NCBI RefSeq assembly: GCF_000214215.1
Contig: NC_015559.1
Coordinates: forward strand, 434,001 to 498,000
Length of the DNA stretch: 64,000 nucleotides
Direction: 5' to 3'
DNA from: Marinomonas posidonica IVIA-Po-181
GTDB taxonomy: Bacteria; Pseudomonadota; Gammaproteobacteria; Pseudomonadales; Marinomonadaceae
In this document: one piece after another, positions 35,891 to 45,145 of the stretch
Layout of the letters: every line of letters starts with the position of its first letter
How positions within the stretch are numbered: the first letter of the stretch is position 1
Notes under the pieces: generated by a model
What the model saw: the letters and a program-made list of their open reading frames with translations, nothing else
Database searches by the model: none
Told to the model about the DNA's origin: nothing
Made by a program: the position numbers and the translations under genes

Positions 35891-36132
35891 TGATTGGATT
35901 CTCCACAGTTGATGGCGACTGACCGCCACTTTAATGACATAGTGCGCCCATTATAGAACGAGGGCTCGTTAGCGGCTATGCCTTAACGGCAGGTTTTTTC
36001 ATGAGTTCTGGCTATTGGATCGATTAACTCGGCTTGCGGGTGCTATGATAGGGCCACCAGTTGTGCTCATCATCGGTGTGTTTTTGAACGAATTTGCGTG
36101 TTGTTTTGCGCCTTTATAGGGAGCGTTTATTG

Positions 36133-38454
36133 ATGGTTTGGTTTAAGCGATTTGTTTACTTTGTCTTGATTCTACTGACTTTGATCGGTTTGGCGTTGGC
36201 CTATGTCGGGCTGTTTGTGAACCCGAATGATTTTAAAGATGAGCTGAAAAATGTCGCAATGGAAAAAGCCAATGTGAGGTTGCGTTTAGAGGGCGACATT
36301 GGTTGGTCCTTTTTTCCTTGGTTAGGCTTAGAGATGGAAAACATTGGTGTGGCCATTGGGTCCGATGCTGAAATCGTGCAATTTGATCGAGCCGAATTTG
36401 GTTTGGCGATGCTTCCCTTGCTAGAACAAAAAATTCAGGTAAACAAGGTCAATTTGGTGAACCTGAAAGCTCATCTTCATCAAAATGCTCAAGGCGAAGG
36501 AAACTGGCAGTTGCAGATACCGCCCTCTACTTCAAAGACAGATGCCAACATGGCTGTGGTTAAGGGGAGTTCAAACGTTAGCGCTTCAGCTTCGCAAACA
36601 GCACACAGTAGCGACGTTAAAATTCCAGACATCCACCTAGAAGAGTTGCGTATTGAAAAGGCTCAGATTGTTTACCGGAATGAACAAACTAAGCAATTGA
36701 TCGAAGCTGACTTAGATGTGCAGTTAAAAGACGTACAGTGGGACAAAGCTTGGCCAATGGTGATGGAAGCGAGCCTGACTCAGAGTGATCTACAAGGACA
36801 CCAATCGATTAAGGTGGAAGCGAGTTTAAACAGCCAATTAACCGTTTTCCCTGAACGTGAATCCCTTTTATTAGATGCCTTGGTGGTGCAAGCCAGCATA
36901 TCGGGTGAGGCGATTCCGGCTAGCCCGTTAGAGGCGAAGCTAAGCGCAGTCAATGTGGCGATGGATTTGCCACAGGAAAACTTGTTGATTGATGGTTTGT
37001 CACTCAGTTCGATGGGCGTAAATCTAGATGCGAAAGTTCAGGCATTTGAAGTGTTAAGTGATCCAAAGTTCTCAGCGACCTTGTCGGTTGGGGCGTTTAA
37101 CCCACGTACCTTATTAACCGCTTTGCAGATCCCATTGCCTGATATGGCCGATTCAACGGCCTTGACGAAAGCCAGTGCCAATGTTGCTCTAGAAGGCAGT
37201 TTGGATGAATTGACGGTACAGCCTATTGCCATTGTGTTGGACGATACGAAAATAGAAGCAAATGCTGTGTTGTCTCTTTCTCCCTTGCGCTGGGATGTCA
37301 GTATTGCCGGTGCCAATCTGGACTTGGATCGCTACTTACCCGACCCCGTCGAAGCGGAAGCCGGTGTCGATACAGAAGCAGAAACAAAAATTGGCATAGA
37401 AGCAAAAAGCACAACGGCGAGTGGTAAGGCGCAAGCCAATCCCACTGAGGCAGAATTGATACCTGTGGAATTAATTCGGGGTCTTAATGGTCATGTTGGT
37501 CTGATATTTGATGACATTCAGGTCAAAAAACTCACCATAGACCAATTGGCTTTGGATACCACTCAAACTAATGGCGTCGTCAGCATTTCGCCTTTGGAAG
37601 CATCGTTATACCAAGGTAAAGTATCGTCTCAATTACGCCTAGATGTTCGTGGTAATACGCCTAAAATAGACATTGAACCCAGTGTCGAAGCGGTACAGAT
37701 TCAACCATTTCTGATCGATTTAATGGCAATGGATAACATTGCCGGGGAAACCTTCTTAAGGGGTGATTTAACCAGCCAAGGAAACAGTGTCGATGCTCTG
37801 ATGTCATCATTACAAGGTGACTTGCTGGTGGAAATAAAGCAGGGGGCTTTGGTGGGGACAAACTTGACCAAAAGTGTCTGTGAAGGCATAGCATCGATTC
37901 GTAAAAAGACACTCAATGTCAGTCAATTTGGTAATGATACTCCGTTTGAGACCATGCGCTTTCCTGCTCATATAGTCGATGGTCAGATTTCAACACCGGG
38001 TTTAGCTATTAGCTCAGTGGGGTTACAAGTGACGGGGGATGGCATCATTGCCTTGCCCACTCAATCTCTGAATTACCAAGTCAATGTGGGGATTGCTGGC
38101 AGCCAGTTAGATGCCGCATGTGGGGTGAATGAAACAGTCACTCAATTAACCTTTCCAGTGGTTTGTAAAGGGGCATTCAGCGATGATCCTGCCGGTTTGT
38201 GTCGTCCAGATTTAGTGGGCTTTGGAACATTGTTCGCGGACTTAGCGAAGCAAGAAGCGGCACAAAAATTGGCGGAAGAAAAAGCCAAACTAAAAGCAGA
38301 GCTGAAACAAAAAGAGGCGGAATTGAAGGCGGAATTAAAGGCCAAACGTGACGCCGAAGAAGCTCGATTAAAAGCCGAGCTGAAAGCGAAGCGCGAAGCC
38401 GAAGAGGAACGCCTCAAGGATAAGCTAAAAGATAAATTAAAAAGCTTGTTTTGA
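36133..38454 (+). CDS. AsmA family protein
   Basis: AsmA-like proteins are inner-membrane-anchored, periplasmic members of the bridge-like lipid-transfer group linked to outer-membrane homeostasis. The 773-residue product has an N-terminal membrane anchor (~residues 7-30), the AsmA N-terminal region (EGDIGWSFFPWLGLEME) and a long beta-rich body. It also has an AsmA C-terminal domain containing ALVGTNLTKSVCEGI. The last ~70 residues are a highly charged Lys/Glu/Ala coiled coil, more extended than usual. The start at 36133 has AGGGAGCG about 9 bases upstream. It sits before mutY, an order seen in Pseudomonas. Confidence 0.88.
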   Translation: MVWFKRFVYFVLILLTLIGLALAYVGLFVNPNDFKDELKNVAMEKANVRLRLEGDIGWSFFPWLGLEMENIGVAIGSDAEIVQFDRAEFGLAMLPLLEQKIQVNKVNLVNLKAHLHQNAQGEGNWQLQIPPSTSKTDANMAVVKGSSNVSASASQTAHSSDVKIPDIHLEELRIEKAQIVYRNEQTKQLIEADLDVQLKDVQWDKAWPMVMEASLTQSDLQGHQSIKVEASLNSQLTVFPERESLLLDALVVQASISGEAIPASPLEAKLSAVNVAMDLPQENLLIDGLSLSSMGVNLDAKVQAFEVLSDPKFSATLSVGAFNPRTLLTALQIPLPDMADSTALTKASANVALEGSLDELTVQPIAIVLDDTKIEANAVLSLSPLRWDVSIAGANLDLDRYLPDPVEAEAGVDTEAETKIGIEAKSTTASGKAQANPTEAELIPVELIRGLNGHVGLIFDDIQVKKLTIDQLALDTTQTNGVVSISPLEASLYQGKVSSQLRLDVRGNTPKIDIEPSVEAVQIQPFLIDLMAMDNIAGETFLRGDLTSQGNSVDALMSSLQGDLLVEIKQGALVGTNLTKSVCEGIASIRKKTLNVSQFGNDTPFETMRFPAHIVDGQISTPGLAISSVGLQVTGDGIIALPTQSLNYQVNVGIAGSQLDAACGVNETVTQLTFPVVCKGAFSDDPAGLCRPDLVGFGTLFADLAKQEAAQKLAEEKAKLKAELKQKEAELKAELKAKRDAEEARLKAELKAKREAEEERLKDKLKDKLKSLF

Positions 38455-38487
38455 ATGACATAAAACAAGCCTTGTTGTGAGAGAAGA

Positions 38488-39549
38488 ATGCAACCAGTCG
38501 AACATTTTGCGCCCCGAGTATTAGCTTGGTTTGATGAGCATGGGCGCAAAAACTTGCCTTGGCAGGAAAACAAAACCCCATACCGTGTGTGGATTTCTGA
38601 GATTATGTTACAGCAGACTCAGGTCACCACGGTCATTCCCTATTATCAAAAATTTATGACGTCCTTCCCCACCGTGGAAGCGTTGGCCGCCGCAGAACAG
38701 GACGAGGTCTTGGCTCATTGGAGTGGGCTTGGGTATTACGCCCGTGCGCGCAATATGCACAAGGCTGCGAAAAGGCTGGTTGACGAGTTTGACAGTGAGT
38801 TTCCGCAAAGCTTGGAAGGTGTGTGTGAGCTGCCGGGGATTGGGCGCTCAACAGCGGCGGCCATTTTGTCTATTTCTCGAGGGGTGTCAACTGCTATTTT
38901 GGATGGCAATGTCAAACGTGTGTTAGCACGTTTTCATGCTGTGTCCAGTTGGCCTGGTGAAAAGAAAACAGAGCAAGCTATGTGGCGCTTGGCGGATGCT
39001 TATATGCCAAGTCAGCGTTGTGGCGATTACACGCAGGCGATGATGGATCTGGGGGCGACCCTGTGCACACGTTCTAAGCCACAGTGTTTGTTGTGTCCCT
39101 TAGAAATCGATTGTCAGGCCAGTAAAAAACCGGATCCGACGCAGTTCCCCATTCGTAAGCCCAAAAAGGCCCCTAAGCCCGAGAAGCAAACTCAAATGCT
39201 GGTCTTGACCGATGATGAGCAACAAATTTTATTGGAAAAACGTCCTTCATCTGGAATTTGGGGGGGGCTGTGGAGTCTGCCGGAATTGGCGGTAGAAGAG
39301 TCAATTGTTTTACACGCGGAACAAAGGTTCGCGACGAATGTGTTGTCTGTCACGCCTTTGTCATCTTTTCGACATACGTTTAGCCATTACCATTTAGACA
39401 TTGTAGCGAGTCAAGTCAAGTTGGCGGCGATCAAGGGCGTTATGGAAGCCAATAAATACCAGTGGTTTTCGCTCTCTGATGCTTTGGCATTGGGGCTGCC
39501 AACGCCAGTTCGGCGTATTTTAGAACAAGATCTGAATGAATTGAGTTAA
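38488..39549 (+). CDS. mutY: A/G-specific adenine DNA glycosylase MutY
   Basis: MutY removes adenine mispaired with 8-oxoguanine. The 353-residue enzyme has catalytic Glu38 in SEIMLQQTQV, a helix-hairpin-helix (CELPGIGRSTAAAI) and Asp139. The [4Fe-4S] cluster cysteines are Cys193, Cys200, Cys203 and Cys209. A NUDIX-like C-terminal domain for 8-oxoG recognition follows. It lies 33 bases after asmA and 21 before chrA. Confidence 0.96.
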   Translation: MQPVEHFAPRVLAWFDEHGRKNLPWQENKTPYRVWISEIMLQQTQVTTVIPYYQKFMTSFPTVEALAAAEQDEVLAHWSGLGYYARARNMHKAAKRLVDEFDSEFPQSLEGVCELPGIGRSTAAAILSISRGVSTAILDGNVKRVLARFHAVSSWPGEKKTEQAMWRLADAYMPSQRCGDYTQAMMDLGATLCTRSKPQCLLCPLEIDCQASKKPDPTQFPIRKPKKAPKPEKQTQMLVLTDDEQQILLEKRPSSGIWGGLWSLPELAVEESIVLHAEQRFATNVLSVTPLSSFRHTFSHYHLDIVASQVKLAAIKGVMEANKYQWFSLSDALALGLPTPVRRILEQDLNELS

Positions 39550-39570
39550 CACATCAACAGGACGCACATT

Positions 39571-40764
39571 ATGTTGGATTCAGCCAAACAAAATTCAGCT
39601 TATTTAACTCGGGTCGTGGAGATATTTTCTGCGTTCTTTTTATTAGGTTGGACAAGTTTTGGTGGGCCAGCGGCGCATCTGGGATATTTTAATCAGGTTT
39701 TTGTGCAACAGAGAAAATGGGTTGTCGAATCTCAATATGCTCAATGGGTTGCTTTGAGTCAGATCGTCCCTGGTCCTGGTTCGAGTCAGGTGGGCTTCGC
39801 ACTTGGGTATCATCGTGCTGGGTTATTGGGTGGCATCGTGGCGTTTATCGCCTTTACATCGCCTTCTTTTATGATCATGGTGTTGTTGGCGCAATTTGGT
39901 CATATTTGGCAGGGTGACGTCATCTTTACGGGTGTGGTTCATGCACTTAAGTTATTAGCTGTGGTTGTGGTGGCGGATGCTTGCTTGACCATGTGGCGTT
40001 CGTTTTGTCAGTCAAGACTGACGGTTTTTTTAGCCTTGTTTAGTACGGCAATCTTGATATGGCTGCCCATGAGTTACATCAGTTTGGTGGTGTTAATCGT
40101 TGCTGCAGTGGTATCTATTCTGCTCTTGGATACAGAGCCCAAAATTTACTCGGCGTTGCCAAGTGTCCCAATGGCAGGCCTGTTCTTTTGTTTGGCGATA
40201 TTGCTGTTTGTACTGAGCTTTTTCTTATCAGAAGGTCTTGGACAGCTGTTTGCGGATTTTTATCAGGCGGGCGCCTTGGTGTTTGGGGGCGGCCATGTTG
40301 TGTTGCCTATGTTGTCGGCGTTCGTTGCTGATACCGTTTCAAACGCTAACCTTCTCATCGGCTATGCCGCCGCACAAGCTGTGCCTGGACCTATGTTTAC
40401 CATGGCCAGCTTTTTGGGGGCTGCGTCGGCACCGGAAGGGACGAGCAGTTGGTTATGGGCCTTGGTCGCGACACTGGCGGTTTTCCTTTGTGGCTTATTG
40501 TTAATGTTGAGCGCACAGGGTGTGTGGCAAAAGCTGTCTGATAATCGTCGCTTTTTAGCCGCGGTCGCTGGGTTAAATGCCGCGGTTGTGGGGATTTTGT
40601 TGGCCGCCTTGTATCATCCCATTGGGTCTTCCAGCGTACTTTGTTGGCAAGATGCGTTGATGGTTGTGGTCGGTTTTGTTTGGCTGAAGTGGAAACGACC
40701 CTCTATTCTCTTTTTGATTTTGGCGTTTGTGTTGCTTGGTGTGTTGCGTGGTTCTTTAGGATGA
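39571..40764 (+). CDS. chrA: Chromate transporter, ChrA family
   Basis: ChrA is an inner-membrane chromate efflux protein of the CHR superfamily. The 397-residue product is a two-domain (long-chain) member. The first domain has GWTSFGGPAAHLGYF and QIVPGPGSSQ, and the second has the matching GALVFGGGHVVLPML and QAVPGPMFTMASFLG. It is placed between mutY and yggX, which are normally adjacent, with a 21-base gap to mutY. Substrate identity is by family only, and no ChrB regulator is nearby. Confidence 0.9.
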   Translation: MLDSAKQNSAYLTRVVEIFSAFFLLGWTSFGGPAAHLGYFNQVFVQQRKWVVESQYAQWVALSQIVPGPGSSQVGFALGYHRAGLLGGIVAFIAFTSPSFMIMVLLAQFGHIWQGDVIFTGVVHALKLLAVVVVADACLTMWRSFCQSRLTVFLALFSTAILIWLPMSYISLVVLIVAAVVSILLLDTEPKIYSALPSVPMAGLFFCLAILLFVLSFFLSEGLGQLFADFYQAGALVFGGGHVVLPMLSAFVADTVSNANLLIGYAAAQAVPGPMFTMASFLGAASAPEGTSSWLWALVATLAVFLCGLLLMLSAQGVWQKLSDNRRFLAAVAGLNAAVVGILLAALYHPIGSSSVLCWQDALMVVVGFVWLKWKRPSILFLILAFVLLGVLRGSLG

Positions 40765-40860
40765 TTAAGTGTCTTGCTGATAAAGCTTGAATTTTATCTT
40801 TGTAACGCCATTATGATGACAAGCAATCCGGTTAATCAATAAAGCTAACGAGACAGTCTT

Positions 40861-41145
40861 ATGGCGAATATGGTTTTTTGTAAAAAGTATCAAACAGAAA
40901 TGGAAGCGTTAGAGCGAGCTCCTTTGCCTGGTGCGAAAGGACAAGAGGTATTGCAAACGGTTTCAAAGCAAGCATGGCAAGAATGGCAACTTCTGCAAAC
41001 CATGATGATCAATGAGAAACAGCTTAACTTAATGCAGCCAGACGCTCGAAAATATGTGATGGAGCAGATGGATAAGTTCTTCAATAACGAAGAAACCGAT
41101 AAGGTAACAGGGTACGTGAATCCTGATGACATTACGGAGCTGTAA
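40861..41145 (+). CDS. yggX: Probable Fe(2+)-trafficking protein YggX
   Basis: YggX helps protect iron-sulfur proteins from oxidative damage and affects iron traffic. The 94-residue product has the conserved Cys7 (VFCKKYQTEMEAL) and the family body LPGAKGQEVLQTVSKQAWQEW. In most gammaproteobacteria yggX directly follows mutY; here chrA intervenes and a 96-base gap precedes yggX. A strong terminator follows. Confidence 0.95.
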   Translation: MANMVFCKKYQTEMEALERAPLPGAKGQEVLQTVSKQAWQEWQLLQTMMINEKQLNLMQPDARKYVMEQMDKFFNNEETDKVTGYVNPDDITEL

Positions 41146-41161
41146 ATACGGTTTGAGTGAT

Positions 41162-41203
41162 AAAAAAAGCCCGGCATAGGAAGCGTTTAGCCGGGCTTTT
41201 TTT
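41162..41203. terminator. Bidirectional terminator between yggX and fliL-like gene
   Basis: A perfect 14-bp stem AAAAAAAGCCCGGC/GCCGGGCTTTTTTT with a 14-base loop lies between convergent genes. Confidence 0.92.
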
Positions 41204-41221
41204 ATGTGTTTTTTGAGTGAC

Positions 41222-41638
41222 TTATTGGGTTACGAAACTGGCAAACAAAATGTCTTTAATCGGTGTGATCCCCGTTTCCGTCTTGAGGGCATCGTTGACT
41301 GCAGCAGCAGCCTCTTCTCGAGTTTTCTCACGAGCAATGGCACCGGAAACTTGCGCTGTGGTTCGCGAGCTTAAAAACATCACGATTGCATCACGAACCA
41401 ATGGCATATTGTGCTCAATTAAATCCACCCGAGTTTCATCCGTACGAATGCTGATGCTGGTTTTGATGTATTTTAGCTGTGACCCTTCACTAATGTGATT
41501 CACAATGAAAAGGGGTTTTAGCTCAATATAAGCCGGTGTCGGCGGATCAGCAGCATACGCGCTGGAGACAAGTACACTATTTAGACAGATGAGGAGCAAT
41601 GCGATAGGTTGTCGAAATAAAGGCATCATCAATGACAT
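41222..41638 (-). CDS. FliL-like protein with signal peptide
   Basis: The 138-residue product resembles the periplasmic domain of FliL, the flagellar stator-associated protein (ELKPLFIVNHISEGSQLKYIKTSISIR, with the C-terminal VKDILFASFVTQ-like end). The N-terminus (SVLVSSAYAADPP) looks like a cleavable signal peptide rather than the usual single membrane anchor. It lies far from any flagellar gene in this window. Such solitary FliL-domain proteins occur in Pseudomonas relatives with unknown function. A stomatin-like stator role is only inferred. Confidence 0.75.
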   Translation of the reverse strand: MSLMMPLFRQPIALLLICLNSVLVSSAYAADPPTPAYIELKPLFIVNHISEGSQLKYIKTSISIRTDETRVDLIEHNMPLVRDAIVMFLSSRTTAQVSGAIAREKTREEAAAAVNDALKTETGITPIKDILFASFVTQ

Positions 41639-41780
41639 GTTCGTTTCTCGTATTCATTACAATAGTTAGTATACTAACTGGCATATTAGCATGCTGTCAG
41701 TAGGAATTTTGCACTTTCCTGTATTCTTGCTGTCATAATGGCTTGGTTTTTGTTTTGTTGGTTGTTTTAGGAAACCCTAT

Positions 41781-42290
41781 ATGACAAGTTTTATCACGGC
41801 GCGCCGTTTTCATGGACTCATTGCTTTCACCGCTTTCGCCTTACTTAGTGTGGCGTTTTATATGGAATATGAAATGGGCTTAGAGCCTTGTCCTTTGTGT
41901 ATGCTGCAGCGCATTATGTTCTTTGGTGTTGGGGTGATATCACTTATTTCTGCTTTACTTAATAGTGTCAAAATACGTTGTGTATGCGCTTGGCTGGTTG
42001 CTGTGTTATCGATATTGGGTGCGGCCTTAGCCATTCGCCATTTATATTTGCAGAATTTACCAGACGATCAATTACCTGCATGTTTGCCTGGTTTGAGTTA
42101 TATGTTTGAGGTGTTTCCATGGCAGGAAATCATGCAAGCCATGATAATGGGCACAGGAGAATGTGGTGATGTGGTGTGGACGTTCATTGGTTTGAGCATT
42201 CCAGGTTGGACCTTAGTTGCCTTTGTTACCATAGCCATTATTAATGTGAGGATTGCATTGACAGAAAATAAAGCTACATCCTTCTCATAA
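41781..42290 (+). CDS. dsbB: Disulfide bond formation protein DsbB
   Basis: DsbB reoxidises periplasmic DsbA and passes electrons to quinones. The 169-residue, four-helix protein has the redox pair Cys37/Cys40 (CPLC) in the first periplasmic loop and Cys101/Cys128 in the second. It precedes rsd, an association also seen in Pseudomonas (dsbH-algQ). Confidence 0.93.
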   Translation: MTSFITARRFHGLIAFTAFALLSVAFYMEYEMGLEPCPLCMLQRIMFFGVGVISLISALLNSVKIRCVCAWLVAVLSILGAALAIRHLYLQNLPDDQLPACLPGLSYMFEVFPWQEIMQAMIMGTGECGDVVWTFIGLSIPGWTLVAFVTIAIINVRIALTENKATSFS

Positions 42291-42390
42291 AAGGTTACAA
42301 ATCCCTGCAGGGGATTGCCTTGCAGGGCTGATTTGATAGGAATATGCTTGGCATAAGACGTAAAAATAATGAATAGGTTGGAGTCTGCAT

Positions 42391-42861
42391 ATGTTAGAAA
42401 GTTGTAAAACAGCCCAAGAGCGGTGGGGCGGCGTGCATGAAATTATCGATCGGTGGTTGGAGCAACGCCGACAGATGATTGAGTCTTTGGTCTTTCTACG
42501 AGAACGCGGTGAATTTACACCAACTGATACGCCTAAGATTTTGACCCTTTGTGAAATGTTGGTCGATTATGTTTCTACAGGCCATTTTACGATTTATGAA
42601 CAGTTGGCCATTGAAGCCAAAGAGTTTCATGATGATGGTGCCATTGTCTTGTTAGGTGAGCTGTTGCCTGAAATCGACAACACCACCGAAGTGGTGATTG
42701 AGTTTAACGACAAGTACGACACCAAAGAACACTGCAACACGCAATTAGAAGCCTTACCTTTTTCTTTACAAGCCTTAACTGTGGTATTGGCTGAACGTTT
42801 CCAGTATGAAGACAAATTGATTAGGGAATTACATGAAGCGCACAGTGAAAAAAGCGCTTAA
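42391..42861 (+). CDS. rsd: Sigma-70 regulator Rsd/AlgQ family
   Basis: Rsd/AlgQ proteins bind region 4 of sigma-70 and modulate competition among sigma factors in stationary phase. The 156-residue helical protein starts LESCKTAQERWGGVHEIIDRWL and contains LCEMLVDYVSTGHFTIYEQL, both family hallmarks. Its 3' end overlaps the next gene by 29 bases, so translation of the two may be coupled. Confidence 0.9.
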   Translation: MLESCKTAQERWGGVHEIIDRWLEQRRQMIESLVFLRERGEFTPTDTPKILTLCEMLVDYVSTGHFTIYEQLAIEAKEFHDDGAIVLLGELLPEIDNTTEVVIEFNDKYDTKEHCNTQLEALPFSLQALTVVLAERFQYEDKLIRELHEAHSEKSA

Positions 42862-43816
42862 GAACAGTATCTGGGTCATGATAAGTGTGACTCTGTTATC
42901 TTGTTCTGCGGAATCGCCAGTCCGAACGGCGCAATATGCAACACAGGGACTTTATTCTGCCGATTTAAGCCATGATGGTGCTTATGCCTTAGTAGGCTCC
43001 ATTCAGCATGGCGGCAGTTATTGGAAGACGTCTGTTAATGAGCGCCGTTTCAGTTGGAATCACGCTCAAGGAGAATTCTCTTCGTTTAACAGTGTCGACA
43101 TTGCGCCCAGTGGTGAGTTTGCCGTAACGGGTGAAGCTCGTACACTGGTGCTATGGCGTACGGCCAATGGTCAATCCGATGGTTACTGGACCACTCCTGG
43201 TGATATCCTAGCGGTTAAACTGACTCAAAATGGTGATTATGCCTTATTAGGGTTGGATGATCAGACGGCTCGTTACTTTGATGTAAAACGAGGTGGTATT
43301 CGTCAGACTCTGAGAACTGGTGCGAAGGTTCGAACGGTTGATGTCACAGCGGATGGTCGTTTAGGTGTTACTGGTGACGATTTATCCAAGGTCATGGTTT
43401 GGGATCTGCAGACGGGCCAGAAAAAATTTGAATGGACATTAAATAATCGGATTTCAACCGTGTCGATTTCAGCGGATGGCAAGTACGTTTTTGCCTCGGC
43501 ACAGTTAGGGAATGCCAAAGTGTGGTCCTTGGTGAATGGTCGAGAATTAACCTCAATTGATACGGGTAAGTTGAAATACCGCAATGTCACCATCAGTAAA
43601 GCCATTTTCTCTGATGATAACCGTCAATTACTCACTGGTGAAGTAAACGGTAAAGTATCCTTGCTGCAAGTTAGTACTGGGCAAATATTGAAAGAATGGG
43701 AAGTGCACAAAGCAAAAAACCGCCCTTCAGGTGCCAGTGTGATTGCTTTGTCATTTGGTCTAGGTAACCGTTATTATGCTGTTGGCAGTAACGGTTATTT
43801 GAATGTGTTGGAATAA
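42833..43816 (+). CDS. WD40-repeat lipoprotein
   Basis: The 327-residue product has a lipobox (SVTLLSC at ~residues 18-24), predicting a lipidated Cys24 after a basic N-terminus. It is followed by about six WD40-like blades with recurring S.DG.Y / W...G motifs, for example ISADGKYVFA and KVMVWDLQTGQ. Lipid-anchored beta-propellers act as scaffolds, and the partner is unknown. The ATG lies inside rsd, 29 bases before its stop, with AGGGA upstream. It ends 3 bases before the DUF423 gene. Confidence 0.82.
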   Translation: MKRTVKKALKNSIWVMISVTLLSCSAESPVRTAQYATQGLYSADLSHDGAYALVGSIQHGGSYWKTSVNERRFSWNHAQGEFSSFNSVDIAPSGEFAVTGEARTLVLWRTANGQSDGYWTTPGDILAVKLTQNGDYALLGLDDQTARYFDVKRGGIRQTLRTGAKVRTVDVTADGRLGVTGDDLSKVMVWDLQTGQKKFEWTLNNRISTVSISADGKYVFASAQLGNAKVWSLVNGRELTSIDTGKLKYRNVTISKAIFSDDNRQLLTGEVNGKVSLLQVSTGQILKEWEVHKAKNRPSGASVIALSFGLGNRYYAVGSNGYLNVLE

Positions 43817-43819
43817 CGC

Positions 43820-44203
43820 ATGCCAAAGGCTTCTTTCCCCGCTAGGTGGGCTTCTTTGTTTGCGCTACAAGCCTTTATAGCGGTGGTGGCGGGTGCATTC
43901 GGCGCGCATGCTTTAACCAGTATGTTGGAGCCAAAAGCATTGGCTTGGTGGCAAACGGCCAGTCAATATTTGATGTATCATGCCTTAGCAGGTTTACTGT
44001 TTTCCTTGTTTTATACCCATATCGGTTCGGTCCGTCGAATCCTCGCCCTGCTTTTAGTCGGTAATCTGTTGTTTTCTGGAAGTCTCTATCTTATGGCATT
44101 GACGCAATTAACCTGGCTAGGAATGTTAACGCCTTTGGGGGGGATGTGTTATTTAATGGCGTGGACTTGGTTTGTTTGGCGATTATGGCAATGTAAACCT
44201 TAG
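43820..44203 (+). CDS. DUF423 membrane protein, YgdD family
   Basis: The 127-residue product has four hydrophobic segments and the typical ALQAFIAVVAGAFGAHAL start and QYLMYHALAGLL motif of DUF423 proteins. Function is unknown in the family. It is tightly linked to the WD40 gene (3-base gap), so the two probably share a transcript. Confidence 0.88.
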   Translation: MPKASFPARWASLFALQAFIAVVAGAFGAHALTSMLEPKALAWWQTASQYLMYHALAGLLFSLFYTHIGSVRRILALLLVGNLLFSGSLYLMALTQLTWLGMLTPLGGMCYLMAWTWFVWRLWQCKP

Positions 44204-44344
44204 TAATTGAGCTGTATTGGACAATGGAAAACAGGACAGAAGCGCTTTTTTGCGTTAGCATAGCGTCCCAATTTTAGACTGATGTTGGCTTGCGTGGCCA
44301 CCATTAGATCTCCCTACTAGAGCAATTTGAAACGATAGAGCAAC

Positions 44345-45085
44345 ATGAAAGATCAACAAACCGAAATTCAAGACTCAGAATTGCCAGAGTCCAACCCACA
44401 AGAACCAGCCAAAAAGCGCACCATACGAAGCTTTGTTGTTCGTGGTGGACGCATGACAGAAGGTCAGCAAAAGAATTACGACGCCAATTGGGCGATGTAT
44501 GGCCTGAGTCTAGAAGACGGCCGTATTGATTATAAAACAGTATTTGGTCGTGAGTCCGAGGTGGTCCTAGAAGTGGGTTTTGGGATGGGGGCTTCTTTGG
44601 CTGAGATGGCTAAAAATGCACCTGAAAAAGATTTCATCGGTATTGAAGTGCATCCGCCAGGCGTGGCTAAATTGATGATGTTGGCCAAAGAGCAGGGTAT
44701 TACCAACTTAAAAGTCTATTGTGATGATGCTATTGAAGTCATGGCGAAGTGTTTGCCAGAAAAAGCCGCGAGTTGCTTTCAGTTATTTTTCCCAGACCCA
44801 TGGCATAAAAAGAAGCATAATAAGCGACGCATTGTTCAGCCATTATTTGCGCAGCAAGTGGCGAATGTTTTAAAAACAGGCGGTCAATTTCACATGGCAA
44901 CTGATTGGCAGCCTTATGCAGAACACATGATGGAAGTAATGGAAGAGCAAAGCTTGTATCAAAATGCGGCAGGCAAGGCGCAATATTACCCACGACCAGA
45001 GTGGCGTCCTCTTACTAAGTTTGAAAATCGTGGCGAGAAACTAGGACACGGTGTTTGGGATTTGATTTATACTGTTATTCGTTAA
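44345..45085 (+). CDS. trmB: tRNA (guanine-N7)-methyltransferase TrmB
   Basis: TrmB methylates G46 of tRNA with SAM. The 246-residue protein has motif [17 protein letters not shown], the [19 protein letters not shown] catalytic segment and [10 protein letters not shown]. The N-terminal ~40 residues are charged and variable, as in the family. Confidence 0.95.
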   Translation: MKDQQTEIQDSELPESNPQEPAKKRTIRSFVVRGGRMTEGQQKNYDANWAMYGLSLEDGRIDYKTVFGRESEVVLEVGFGMGASLAEMAKNAPEKDFIGIEVHPPGVAKLMMLAKEQGITNLKVYCDDAIEVMAKCLPEKAASCFQLFFPDPWHKKKHNKRRIVQPLFAQQVANVLKTGGQFHMATDWQPYAEHMMEVMEEQSLYQNAAGKAQYYPRPEWRPLTKFENRGEKLGHGVWDLIYTVIR

Positions 45086-45145
45086 AAAGGTTATCACTAG
45101 GGCTTAAAATCAGAATTAACTTAAATGTCATTAAGGGGAACATGA

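Noticed and set aside
38142-38573. 143-codon minus-strand frame at the asmA/mutY junction
   Set aside because: Its Ser/Ala/Phe repeats mirror the Lys/Glu/Ala coiled coil of AsmA on the other strand. An artefact of that repeat.
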